Assembly (NCBI GenBank): GCA_047611425.1
Contig: JBLFWJ010000002.1
Location: forward strand, 1 to 52,962
DNA from: JBLFWJ01 sp047611425
GTDB taxonomy: Bacteria; Bacteroidota; Bacteroidia; UBA10329
DNA length: 52,962 bases
Direction: 5' to 3'
Under the pieces are notes generated by a model. It searched no databases and was not told where the DNA came from. It saw nothing but the letters and a program-made list of their open reading frames with translations. This document shows positions 31,772 to 40,231 of this stretch, piece by piece (the first letter of the stretch is position 1; every line of letters begins with the position of its first letter). A program made the translations under genes and the position numbers.

Positions 31772-33384
31772 ACTGTCTCCATTTGCTTTTCAAGTGTTGG
31801 CCTCGTGTTGCCTTCTTTTTCAGGAATCAAACTCATTGCATACTCGCTTAACGCAGTAATTGTCAAACTTGGATTTACACCCAAATTGCAAGGAATAATA
31901 GACCCATCGAGTACCCACATATTTGGGTAGCCGTGAACCTTGAATTGCTCATCTACCACTCCATCCTCTTTGGTTTTCCCCATTGGGCATCCACCCAAAA
32001 TATGAGCAGTGGAAGACATGTTGAATAGAACCTCCGAAGTTGCATTCAGTGCCACACCATTGGTTTTTTCTGCATAACGGTGCATAACGTCCTGACCAAC
32101 TTCAATGTAAGCCGGAACACGACTGTCTTCACCATTCTCAACAGTCAAACTGCCTCCGAATAATCCCTTTTTCCATTTCATCTTCAATGCATTATCCAAC
32201 GATTGCATCACTAATAGGATAATGGAGTGGCTACCAAAATCACGTCTCAACGCATTGAACACTTTAATTGGACTGGTGATGAAGTTCCAAAGCATTTTTA
32301 GAGTTCGAACAATTGGGTGACCGTCTCCAGCAGCAATTACCGAAAGCAATCCCATCATTCCTGAACCATTAGAATATTTCACCAATTCGATGTGCGTGGA
32401 ATCGTTCGGTTCGAAAACTCGACTAATGGCCAACCCATGATTCATTTTCTCTTCGATGCCTGCAATACCGCAAAGCGATTCTGAATTGGTTCTGAGGTTT
32501 TCACCCAACTTTTCTGAGAGGTTCGGAAGCGTTCCAAACTCCTGTTTTTGCTGAAACAACAACTTCATCGTTCCGAGTACTCCGGCCGAAAAGACAATGC
32601 CTCGACTTTTGAAAACACGCTTGTTCGTTCCAAACCAAGAAGTGCTTGACTCGGTATGGACGGTGTAGATTCCATCGGCAAAATCAACTTTGGTCACCTT
32701 GGTTTCAGCTTCAACTTTGGTTCCCCACTTTTCTGCAAACCACAAATAGTTTTTATCCAACGTGTTTTTGGCGTTATGCTGACACCCGACCATGCAACCC
32801 GCACATTCAATGCATCCTTTTCGCACTGGACCTAACCCATTGAAGTAAGGATCCTTTTCAACCTTTGGGTCTCCGATGTAAACCCCAACATGATCAACCA
32901 TTCCATAAGTTTCAGAGCGGTTCATGTCTTTGGCAATTTCCTTTAAAACCAAATCCTCGGCATCCTCTTTTTCGTACTTAGAACTGCCAAGCATGAATCG
33001 AGCTTTTTCATAGAAAGGTGTCAACGCTGCTTTCCAATCGCGAAACCCAGACCAAGCCGGATTATTGAAAAACTCATCTGGAGGAAACATGTGTGTATTG
33101 GCATAAACCAATGAACCACCTCCAACTCCAGCACCGCCTAACACCATAATTCTATTCAGAAAATTGATTCGTTGAATTCCGAACATTTTCAATTGTGGCA
33201 CCCAGAGGAACTTGCGGACGTTCCAAGTGGTCTTAGGAAAATCCTTGGCTTTCCAACGCTTCCCCATCTCCAGAACTAAAACGTCATAGCCTTTTTCAGA
33301 AAGACGCATAGCCGAAACACTGCCCCCAAAACCTGACCCAATCACAATGTGATCGTAAATGTGATTTTCTTGTTTCTTCGTCAT
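31768..33384 (-). CDS. GMC-family oxidoreductase, cholesterol-oxidase-like
   Basis: A 538-residue FAD enzyme of the glucose-methanol-choline family. The dinucleotide-binding motif GSGFGG is at residues 16-21 and is followed by LVLEMGKRW, where FAD ribose binds. The C-terminal block HILGGCPMGKTKEDGVVD and VLDGSIIPCNLGVNPSLTI is the usual GMC end. Overall it resembles the ChoD-like branch annotated as cholesterol oxidase. A cluster of four cysteines at residues 191, 194, 197 and 201 (spacing 2, 2, 3) sits next to CQHNAKNTLDKNYL; this spacing is like that of iron-sulfur ligands. No signal peptide is visible. It overlaps the phosphatase gene by 4 bp. The alcohol substrate is unknown. Confidence 0.88.
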   Translation of the reverse strand: MTKKQENHIYDHIVIGSGFGGSVSAMRLSEKGYDVLVLEMGKRWKAKDFPKTTWNVRKFLWVPQLKMFGIQRINFLNRIMVLGGAGVGGGSLVYANTHMFPPDEFFNNPAWSGFRDWKAALTPFYEKARFMLGSSKYEKEDAEDLVLKEIAKDMNRSETYGMVDHVGVYIGDPKVEKDPYFNGLGPVRKGCIECAGCMVGCQHNAKNTLDKNYLWFAEKWGTKVEAETKVTKVDFADGIYTVHTESSTSWFGTNKRVFKSRGIVFSAGVLGTMKLLFQQKQEFGTLPNLSEKLGENLRTNSESLCGIAGIEEKMNHGLAISRVFEPNDSTHIELVKYSNGSGMMGLLSVIAAGDGHPIVRTLKMLWNFITSPIKVFNALRRDFGSHSIILLVMQSLDNALKMKWKKGLFGGSLTVENGEDSRVPAYIEVGQDVMHRYAEKTNGVALNATSEVLFNMSSTAHILGGCPMGKTKEDGVVDEQFKVHGYPNMWVLDGSIIPCNLGVNPSLTITALSEYAMSLIPEKEGNTRPTLEKQMETV

Positions 33385-33497
33385 TTGATTTCGGAACTAT
33401 CGGATTGAAAATACAAGGCTTAAAGTTATTGATGTAGATGACCAAATGACGACCAATTTTTAACAACCCAAACCCCTTATTGTAGCTTAGATATCAG

Positions 33498-33505
33498 TAC
33501 TTTTG
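33498..33505 (+). promoter_or_regulatory. Bacteroidota -7 element of guaB
   Basis: TACTTTTG matches TAnnTTTG exactly, 28 bp before the guaB ATG. A TTG at 33480-33482 lies 15 bp upstream, slightly closer than the usual -33 spacing. Confidence 0.6.
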
Positions 33506-33533
33506 CCGAAATTTTTATACCCCAGTCCATCTC

Positions 33534-35003
33534 ATGGAATTAGACCCTGAAAAGTTCACTGGCGAAGGCCTCACGTTTGATGATGTATTAATGGTTCCGG
33601 CTTACTCCGAGGTTATGCCTCGCGAAGTCAACATCACAAGTAGATTTAGTAAGAATATTGAAATCCGCGTGCCGGTTGTCTCTGCGGCAATGGACACGGT
33701 TACTGAAGCAGCAATGGCAATAGCCATAGCACAAGAAGGTGGCATCGGAGTTCTTCATAAAAACATGAGCATCGAAGCTCAGGCTCAACTTGTAAGAAAG
33801 GTGAAGCGGGCAGAAAGCGGAATGATTATCGATCCGGTGACGCTTCAGTTGGATGCAAAAGTTGGAGACGCGCTGAACATGATGGCCGAGTATAAAATCG
33901 GTGGAATTCCAGTTGTGGACAAAGATTACACGTTGGTTGGAATTGCCACGAATCGTGATTTACGATTTGAACGCAACATGACTCGGCCAATCACCGAAGT
34001 GATGACCAAGGACAACTTGATCACCACAACCAACACGAAAGACATTGCGCTAACCGAGGATACGCTTCAGAAATATAAGATTGAAAAGCTGCCTGTGGTT
34101 GATGCAAACTACAAGTTGATTGGATTGATCACGTACAAGGATTTGATCAAAACGAAGCTTCGTCCAAATGCCTGTAAGGATGAATTTGGCAGATTGAGAG
34201 TTGCCGCAGCTATCGGAATTACTGGTGATATGCTTGACCGTGTACGAGCGGTGGTTGCAACCGGAGTTGATGCCATCGTTCTCGATACAGCTCATGGCCA
34301 CTCAGTAGGCGTGTGCAATTCTCTGGAAGCAATCAAAGCAGAATTCCCAGATCTACAGGTCGTAGTTGGAAACATTGCCACAGCAGAAGCGGCAAAAATG
34401 CTCGTTGAAAAAGGAGCCGATGCTGTGAAAGTTGGAATTGGCCCTGGATCGATTTGCACCACAAGAGTTATCGCTGGTGTTGGTGTTCCTCAGTTGACGG
34501 CCATTATGAATGTGGCGAAAGCGCTTCAAGGAACTGGGGTTCCGGTTATCGCGGATGGTGGAATCAAGTTTACCGGTGATGTGGTAAAAGCAATTGCGGC
34601 TGGAGCAGACACGGTAATGATGGGAAGTATGTTCGCAGGTGTAGAAGAATCGCCAGGTAGAACAGTGATTCTGGAAGGAAGAAAGTTTAAGACTTACCGA
34701 GGTATGGGGTCTATTGAGGCCATGCAGCAAGGATCGAAAGACCGTTATTTCCAAGATGCCGAAGAGGATGTTAAGAAGTTGGTACCTGAGGGTATTGTTG
34801 GACGCGTCCCTTACAAAGGCACTCTATCCGAAGTGATGTATCAGTTAATCGGTGGCCTTAGGTCCGGCATGGGATACTGCGGTACCACGACCATTACTGA
34901 ACTTCAAAAAGCAAAATTTATTCGCATTTCTGCGGCCGGAATTAGAGAGTCTCATCCACATGGTATTACCATCACCAGTGAGGCGCCAAACTACAGCCCT
35001 TGA
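33534..35003 (+). CDS. guaB: inosine-5'-monophosphate dehydrogenase
   Basis: A 489-residue enzyme of normal length that oxidises IMP to XMP with NAD, the committed step to guanine nucleotides. The N-terminal catalytic half starts with GLTFDDVLMVPAYSEVMPREV; two CBS domains follow (about 95-210), then the rest of the barrel with the catalytic Cys308 in GPGSICTTR, the glycine-rich ADGGIKFTGDVVKAIAAGA and the flap YRGMGS. It has its own promoter-like element and stands alone between the GMC gene (divergent) and the chaperone operon, which begins 67 bp later with its own promoter-like element. Confidence 0.98.
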   Translation: MELDPEKFTGEGLTFDDVLMVPAYSEVMPREVNITSRFSKNIEIRVPVVSAAMDTVTEAAMAIAIAQEGGIGVLHKNMSIEAQAQLVRKVKRAESGMIIDPVTLQLDAKVGDALNMMAEYKIGGIPVVDKDYTLVGIATNRDLRFERNMTRPITEVMTKDNLITTTNTKDIALTEDTLQKYKIEKLPVVDANYKLIGLITYKDLIKTKLRPNACKDEFGRLRVAAAIGITGDMLDRVRAVVATGVDAIVLDTAHGHSVGVCNSLEAIKAEFPDLQVVVGNIATAEAAKMLVEKGADAVKVGIGPGSICTTRVIAGVGVPQLTAIMNVAKALQGTGVPVIADGGIKFTGDVVKAIAAGADTVMMGSMFAGVEESPGRTVILEGRKFKTYRGMGSIEAMQQGSKDRYFQDAEEDVKKLVPEGIVGRVPYKGTLSEVMYQLIGGLRSGMGYCGTTTITELQKAKFIRISAAGIRESHPHGITITSEAPNYSP

Positions 35004-35030
35004 GCACGTCAATTGATATAAGTTGATCGT

Positions 35031-35038
35031 TACATTTG
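35031..35038 (+). promoter_or_regulatory. Bacteroidota -7 element of the folding-factor operon
   Basis: TACATTTG matches TAnnTTTG exactly, 32 bp before the ATG at 35071. A TTG at 35013-35015 gives a 15-bp spacer to it. Confidence 0.6.
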
Positions 35039-35070
35039 CAATCCTTTTTAAAAATCTGAATTAAATTATC

Positions 35071-37035
35071 ATGAGTAAAACTATTCTAAGCACTGCTTTC
35101 ATTCTTCTTGTCGCATTGTTGATCGGTACACAGACCCGCGCCCAGAAAAAAGACCCGGTAATAATGACCATTTCGGGAGAGGACGTGAAGGTTTCTGAGT
35201 TTGAAGCCGTTTACAAAAAGAACAATAAAGATGAGGAAGTAGATCGTGCTGATCTTGCTGAATACCTCGAACTGTACATCAACTTTAAGTTGAAAGTAAA
35301 GGAGGCTGAAGCGTTGGGGATGGATACAATCCTAAAATTTCAAGAGGAGTTGAAGGGCTACCAAAAGCAATTGGCAAAGCCTTACCTGACTGACAAGTCG
35401 GTAACGGAAGCGCTGGTTCAAGAAGCTTACGAACGAATGAAGTCTGACGTGAAAGCAAGCCACATCCTTTTAAAGGTTGATCCGGATGCGTTGCCAAAAG
35501 ACACATTGGCCGTTTACAATCGAATTGTTGAAATGCGCAATGATGCCATAAAGAACAACTCTTTTGGGAAATTGGCTGCTAAAAATTCCGAAGACCCATC
35601 AGCAAAAACAAACCAAGGTGATCTTGGATATTTCACCGGGTTAAGAATGGTTTACCCGTTTGAGAGCGCTGCTTACACAACTAAGGTTGGTGAAATCAGC
35701 ATGCCAATTAGAACTCGATTCGGGTACCACATTATTAAGGTGGAAGACATGCGACCTGCACAGGGCGAGGTTCTAGCGGCACATATTATGATTAAAACGC
35801 CAAAGGACGCCACAGAAGAACAAAACGCTGAATCGAAGAAAAAAATTGATGAGGTTGCTGCGCTACTAAAAGAAGGAAAGGAATTCGCCAAGTTGGCTGC
35901 CAAATATTCTGATGACAAAGGATCTGCAGAAAAAGGTGGTGTTTTGCCTTGGTTTGGAACCGGTAGAATGGTACCTGAGTTTGAGACGGCAGCTTTTGCA
36001 TTAGAAAATGATGGAGACATCACTGAGCCAGTTAAGTCTAGCTACGGATGGCACATAATTCAACGTAAAGAGCGCAAGGCTCAGAAAGCTTTCGAAGATA
36101 TGGAGAGTGACCTTAGAGCTAAGGTGGCAAAGGACAGCCGATCTCAGCAAAGCAAGATTGCAGTATTAAGTAAGGTGAAGAAAGAGTACGGATACACCGT
36201 AAACGAGAAAGCCGTAGCAGCCTTATCCACAAAACTAGACAGCACTGTTTTTGATGGCAAGTGGGAAGTTTGGACTACAAAGGAAAACCCAAAAACTGTA
36301 ATGCAAATTGGCGAGACCGTTTTCAATCAGAAGGATTTTGGTGATTACATCGCTTCGCATCAGGTAAGAAGAAAGCCAGTTGATATGGCTGTACTGGTTA
36401 ATTCATTCTTTAAGCAATTCAGCGAAGAAGAGTTGCTTAAGTATGAGGAAGGGCAGCTTTCAAATAAATATCCAGAATACAAAGCCCTTTTAAAGGAGTA
36501 CCGCGATGGCATCCTACTATTCGACCTAACAGACCAGAAGGTTTGGAGTAAGGCAGTAAAGGATACTACCGGACTAGCTGATTTCCATAAAGGAAATGGA
36601 GACAAGTACATGTGGGAGCAGCGAGTTGATGCTACTATCTACTTCTGTAAAGATGATACCATTGCTACGGTTGTCACGGGTTTGATGGATGCGATTAATT
36701 CTGAAAAGATTACCAACGATTCTCTTCTAAAGCGATTGAATGCTAGCAGCAAGCTTAACCTAAGAGTTGAGGACGACAAGTTCCAAAAGGATGAGAATGA
36801 ATTGATTGATGCCATTGCATGGAAGAAGGGTGTTTATGGCCCAACGGAAAACAATGGCCGTCAGGTAATCATCAACGTTAAGGAAGTTTTGAAGCCGGGC
36901 CCAAAGACTTTGCGAGAGGCAAGAGGTTTAGTTACAGCTGATTATCAAGACAAACTTGAGAAAGATTGGATCAAGGAATTGCGTTCTAAATACAAATACA
37001 AGGTGAGCAAAGAGCATCTTGAATTGATCAAGTGA
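35071..37035 (+). CDS. periplasmic peptidyl-prolyl isomerase with two parvulin domains
   Basis: A 654-residue exported folding factor. It has a signal peptide (1-24, LIGTQTRAQ), a SurA-like N-terminal chaperone region (about 30-120), two parvulin domains (about 125-230 starting VKASHILLKV, and 234-332 starting LAAHIMIKT, both with the GDLGYF- or GVLPWFG-type and FGYHIIKVE- or YGWHIIQRK-type signatures) and a large C-terminal region of about 320 residues that is not parvulin. It is expected to help outer-membrane proteins fold. Its stop overlaps the GTG of the next gene by 4 bp, and the next three genes also overlap, so the four form one operon. Confidence 0.88.
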   Translation: MSKTILSTAFILLVALLIGTQTRAQKKDPVIMTISGEDVKVSEFEAVYKKNNKDEEVDRADLAEYLELYINFKLKVKEAEALGMDTILKFQEELKGYQKQLAKPYLTDKSVTEALVQEAYERMKSDVKASHILLKVDPDALPKDTLAVYNRIVEMRNDAIKNNSFGKLAAKNSEDPSAKTNQGDLGYFTGLRMVYPFESAAYTTKVGEISMPIRTRFGYHIIKVEDMRPAQGEVLAAHIMIKTPKDATEEQNAESKKKIDEVAALLKEGKEFAKLAAKYSDDKGSAEKGGVLPWFGTGRMVPEFETAAFALENDGDITEPVKSSYGWHIIQRKERKAQKAFEDMESDLRAKVAKDSRSQQSKIAVLSKVKKEYGYTVNEKAVAALSTKLDSTVFDGKWEVWTTKENPKTVMQIGETVFNQKDFGDYIASHQVRRKPVDMAVLVNSFFKQFSEEELLKYEEGQLSNKYPEYKALLKEYRDGILLFDLTDQKVWSKAVKDTTGLADFHKGNGDKYMWEQRVDATIYFCKDDTIATVVTGLMDAINSEKITNDSLLKRLNASSKLNLRVEDDKFQKDENELIDAIAWKKGVYGPTENNGRQVIINVKEVLKPGPKTLREARGLVTADYQDKLEKDWIKELRSKYKYKVSKEHLELIK

Positions 37036-37889
37036 TTCGTTCGCTCACGGAACCAACCTTATTATTTCTTTCCATCCTTTTTGTTTTCGGATGCGGACCC
37101 CGCAACACCGAAACAGACGAAAGAGTGGCTGCGAAAGTCGGTGATAAAACACTTTTTGCAGAAGATGTTGAATCGGCCATGCCGGATAATCTGACTGTAG
37201 AAGACAGCCTAAATATGGCTCAAAGTTTCATACGGAATTGGGTGACACAGAATTTGCTTCTGGAAAAAGCTGAGTTGAATTTGTCAGGAGACCAGTTAGA
37301 TGTTTCTGAGAAATTGGAAGAATATCGGCAATCGTTGCTAATCTATCTCTACCAGAAGGAATACGTACGGCAACAGATGGATACGGCCGTTTCTGGCTCC
37401 GAATTACTGGAATATTACGATGCCAATAAAGAAAATTTCAAGTTGAAGGACAATATTGCACGTATGCTTTTCGTACGGTTGGCCAGCAACAACAAGGATG
37501 TTTCGAAAGTAATGAAGTGGTGCCGTTCCGATAAAGAGGAAGACCGGGAAGAATTGAATGCATACTGTCAGCAGCATGCCATCAAGTTTATATTGATGGA
37601 AGACCGTTGGAACGTGTTTAACGAAGTAATTTCTGAGGTACCACAGGACCTTTATTCATCGTCAAATTCACTTTTCAGAACAGGCACGATTGAACTTTCT
37701 GATACAACCGGCACCTATATACTTTCCATAAAGGAAGTAAAGTCGAAAAATGAAGTTGCCCCTTTGGAGTTTGAAGCGTCAAGCATCCAAGGAATAATTC
37801 TTAATAAACGCAAGATCGACCTTGTCAAGTCTCTGGAACAACAGATATTTGACGAAGGCTTAAGCAAAAACCATGTACGCATCGATTAA
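37032..37889 (+). CDS. lipoprotein of the SurA/parvulin folding-factor group, no clear isomerase domain
   Basis: A 285-residue lipoprotein starting at a GTG that overlaps the previous stop by 4 bp. The signal ends with LFVFGC, so the cysteine should be lipidated. The next part (ERVAAKVGDKTLFAEDVESAM) is like the start of SurA N-terminal domains, and a helical region (LNMAQSFIRNWVTQNLLLEKAEL) follows as in that fold. The rest has the length of one parvulin-like domain, but the usual parvulin signatures (HILL, GDLGF, GYHII) are not visible, so isomerase activity is unlikely. Proteins in this position are often annotated as peptidyl-prolyl isomerases; a chaperone role is inferred from fold and operon. 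Confidence 0.8.
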   Translation: MIRSLTEPTLLFLSILFVFGCGPRNTETDERVAAKVGDKTLFAEDVESAMPDNLTVEDSLNMAQSFIRNWVTQNLLLEKAELNLSGDQLDVSEKLEEYRQSLLIYLYQKEYVRQQMDTAVSGSELLEYYDANKENFKLKDNIARMLFVRLASNNKDVSKVMKWCRSDKEEDREELNAYCQQHAIKFILMEDRWNVFNEVISEVPQDLYSSSNSLFRTGTIELSDTTGTYILSIKEVKSKNEVAPLEFEASSIQGIILNKRKIDLVKSLEQQIFDEGLSKNHVRID

Positions 37890-39261
37890 ATATTTTGTGA
37901 TTGTCGTTGTGGCTGGATTAATTTTTCCAGCTCTTTCGGTGGCGCAGCCAACAGACCAAGAGCCTAAAGGCCAAAGTATAGACCGCATAATTGCAGTTGT
38001 GGGGGCAAATATCGCGACCCAATCGGAGCTCGAAACACAATATCTCCAAATGCTAACGCAGGGTATGGAGCCAGACGATCTAACGCGTTGTAGGCTCTAC
38101 GAAGAGATCCTGTATCAGAAATTGCTTCTCAATCAATCTCAAGTTGATAGTGTGGAAGTAAGTGATTCTCAGGTTGAAGACGAACTCGGCCGAAGACTAG
38201 ACTACTTCATCGCACAAATTGGTTCTAAGGAAAAACTGGAAGAGTATTACGAAAAGAGTCTTCTTGAGATTAAAGATGAATTCAGAAAATTGATTCGGGA
38301 TCAGTTGCTTGTGCAGACTATGCAGCAAAAGTTAACAGCCGATGTCAAAGTAACTCCGAATGAAGTAAGAAGATTCTTCGCGAAAATACCAGCGGACAGT
38401 TTACCATATGTGAATTCTGAAATTCAATTAGGTAGAATTATGATTAAACCCAAAATCAGCCAAGATCAGTTGGACGAGGCTCGTCACAAGGCTGAAGACC
38501 TGAGACAACGTGTATTGGATGGAGAGAAATTCTCCACACTTGCGGTGTTGTACTCCGAGGATCCTGGGTCATCTAAAAAAGGTGGCGATTTAGGCTTCTT
38601 CTCTCGTGGACAGATGGTACCGGAGTTCGAGTCCGTTGCTTTCAAAATGAAGAATGATTCCGTTTCTGACATCTTTAAAACCGAATTTGGCTATCACTTT
38701 ATGCAAATGATTGAGCGAAGAGGTGAACAAGCCAACGTTCGTCACATCCTAATTAAATCCAAGCCGTCAATAGAAGATATCATCAAAGCGTCAGAATTGT
38801 TGGACAGCTTGAAAAAAGAGATTGAGCTGGACAAATTAGACTTTGAGGTAGCTGCAACGCAATATTCCGAAGACGAGGACAGCAAATTAAATAAGGGCAT
38901 GATGTATAACGTGAATACTGGATCTACTGTTTTTGAAATGGACCAATTGAGTATGATCGATCAGCGATTGTTTTTAAAAGTTGAGAAAATGGACCTAGGC
39001 TCTATTACTGAAGTTATGGATGTAACTGAACCAGATGGTTCGCCTTCCTACAACATTTTCATGCTAAAGACAAGAACGGAACCCCACGTAGCCAACCTGA
39101 AAGAAGATTATCAAAAGATTCAGAATGCCGCTCTTGCTGAAAAGCAAAACACAATGATCGGTGATTGGATTAGTGAAAAAGCAGGCAGAACTTATATCAT
39201 GATGGATCCTTTATACGAGAGCTGTCCATTCAATAATAACTGGATTCAAGAAGCACAATAA
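37873..39261 (+). CDS. SurA-like periplasmic peptidyl-prolyl isomerase
   Basis: A 462-residue exported protein with the SurA plan. It has a signal peptide (ending ALSVAQ), the SurA N-terminal domain (IDRIIAVVGANIATQSELE), one canonical parvulin domain (about 180-280, with YSEDPGSSKKGGDLGFFSRG and FGYHFMQMIERR) and a second, more degenerate one (about 287-400, VRHILIKSK then YSEDEDSKLNKGMMY). SurA escorts unfolded outer-membrane barrels to the BAM complex. It overlaps the previous gene by 17 bp and its stop overlaps the MoxR start by one base. With two more folding factors ahead, the operon seems devoted to envelope biogenesis. Confidence 0.9.
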   Translation: MYASIKYFVIVVVAGLIFPALSVAQPTDQEPKGQSIDRIIAVVGANIATQSELETQYLQMLTQGMEPDDLTRCRLYEEILYQKLLLNQSQVDSVEVSDSQVEDELGRRLDYFIAQIGSKEKLEEYYEKSLLEIKDEFRKLIRDQLLVQTMQQKLTADVKVTPNEVRRFFAKIPADSLPYVNSEIQLGRIMIKPKISQDQLDEARHKAEDLRQRVLDGEKFSTLAVLYSEDPGSSKKGGDLGFFSRGQMVPEFESVAFKMKNDSVSDIFKTEFGYHFMQMIERRGEQANVRHILIKSKPSIEDIIKASELLDSLKKEIELDKLDFEVAATQYSEDEDSKLNKGMMYNVNTGSTVFEMDQLSMIDQRLFLKVEKMDLGSITEVMDVTEPDGSPSYNIFMLKTRTEPHVANLKEDYQKIQNAALAEKQNTMIGDWISEKAGRTYIMMDPLYESCPFNNNWIQEAQ

Positions 39262-40229
39262 TGTCGGAGAAACACGAGGATATCCAAGCCATGGAGAATT
39301 TGCAGGTGGCCTACAAAAACCTAAAAACTGAAATTTCTAAGGTAATTGTCGGACAAGAAGATGTAATCGATCAGGTATTGATCAGCATCTTCTCCAATGG
39401 TCACTGCCTATTAGTTGGAGTACCCGGATTGGCAAAAACGCTTTTGGTCAATAGCATTTCAGAAGTATTGGGCGTTTCCTTTAACAGGATTCAGTTTACA
39501 CCTGATTTAATGCCAAGCGATATTATCGGAACCGAAATTCTAGATGAAAATCGAAATTTCAAGTTTGTAAAAGGGCCGTTGTTCGCCAACGTAATTCTTG
39601 CAGATGAGATTAATAGAACACCTCCAAAAACGCAGGCAGCTTTACTTGAGGCAATGCAAGAAAGGTCTGTAACCACTGCTGGTCAAACGTACATGTTGCC
39701 TTCACCATTCTTTGTTTTGGCAACACAAAATCCGATTGAGCAAGAAGGAACATATCCGCTTCCAGAAGCACAGTTGGACAGATTCATGTTCAACATTTGG
39801 TTGGATTACCCGAGCTATGAAGAAGAATTAAATGTGGTTAAACGAACAACCGCTGGAGCCAAGACGAAGCTTCAAAATGTTTTGACGGCTGATGAGATCA
39901 TCAATTTTCAAGAGTTGATTCGAAAGATTCCTGTGGCAGATAATGTGTTTGAATATGCCGTTAAATTAGCTTCAAGCACACGACCTGATACTCCAAATGC
40001 CGGCACCAACGTAAATGAGTTTGTAAACTGGGGCGCAGGTCCAAGAGCTTCACAGTATTTGATTATTGGAGCTAAAACTCATGCCGCGATTAACGGAAAG
40101 TTCTCTCCAGATATTGAAGATGTTCGAGCTGTTGCCGGCCCAATCCTTCGACACAGAATTGTACGGAATTATAAGGCTGAGGCAGAAGGGGTCAGCGTTG
40201 AGGATATCATTGACGGATTGATCAAGTAA
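39261..40229 (+). CDS. MoxR-family AAA+ ATPase
   Basis: A 322-residue cytosolic AAA+ ATPase. The Walker A motif GVPGLAKT is at residues 53-60 and Walker B ILADE at 112-116, followed by the MoxR signature NRTPPKTQAALLEAMQE; sensor text LATQNPIEQEGTYPLPEAQLDRF is also present. MoxR proteins act as chaperones, usually with von Willebrand A-domain partners, in the maturation of complexes or in stress responses. No VWA gene is in the window. It is the last gene of the folding-factor operon, with its start sharing one base with the SurA-like stop, and it ends 2 bp from the stop of the convergent barrel gene. Confidence 0.93.
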   Translation: MSEKHEDIQAMENLQVAYKNLKTEISKVIVGQEDVIDQVLISIFSNGHCLLVGVPGLAKTLLVNSISEVLGVSFNRIQFTPDLMPSDIIGTEILDENRNFKFVKGPLFANVILADEINRTPPKTQAALLEAMQERSVTTAGQTYMLPSPFFVLATQNPIEQEGTYPLPEAQLDRFMFNIWLDYPSYEEELNVVKRTTAGAKTKLQNVLTADEIINFQELIRKIPVADNVFEYAVKLASSTRPDTPNAGTNVNEFVNWGAGPRASQYLIIGAKTHAAINGKFSPDIEDVRAVAGPILRHRIVRNYKAEAEGVSVEDIIDGLIK

Positions 40230-40231
40230 GA

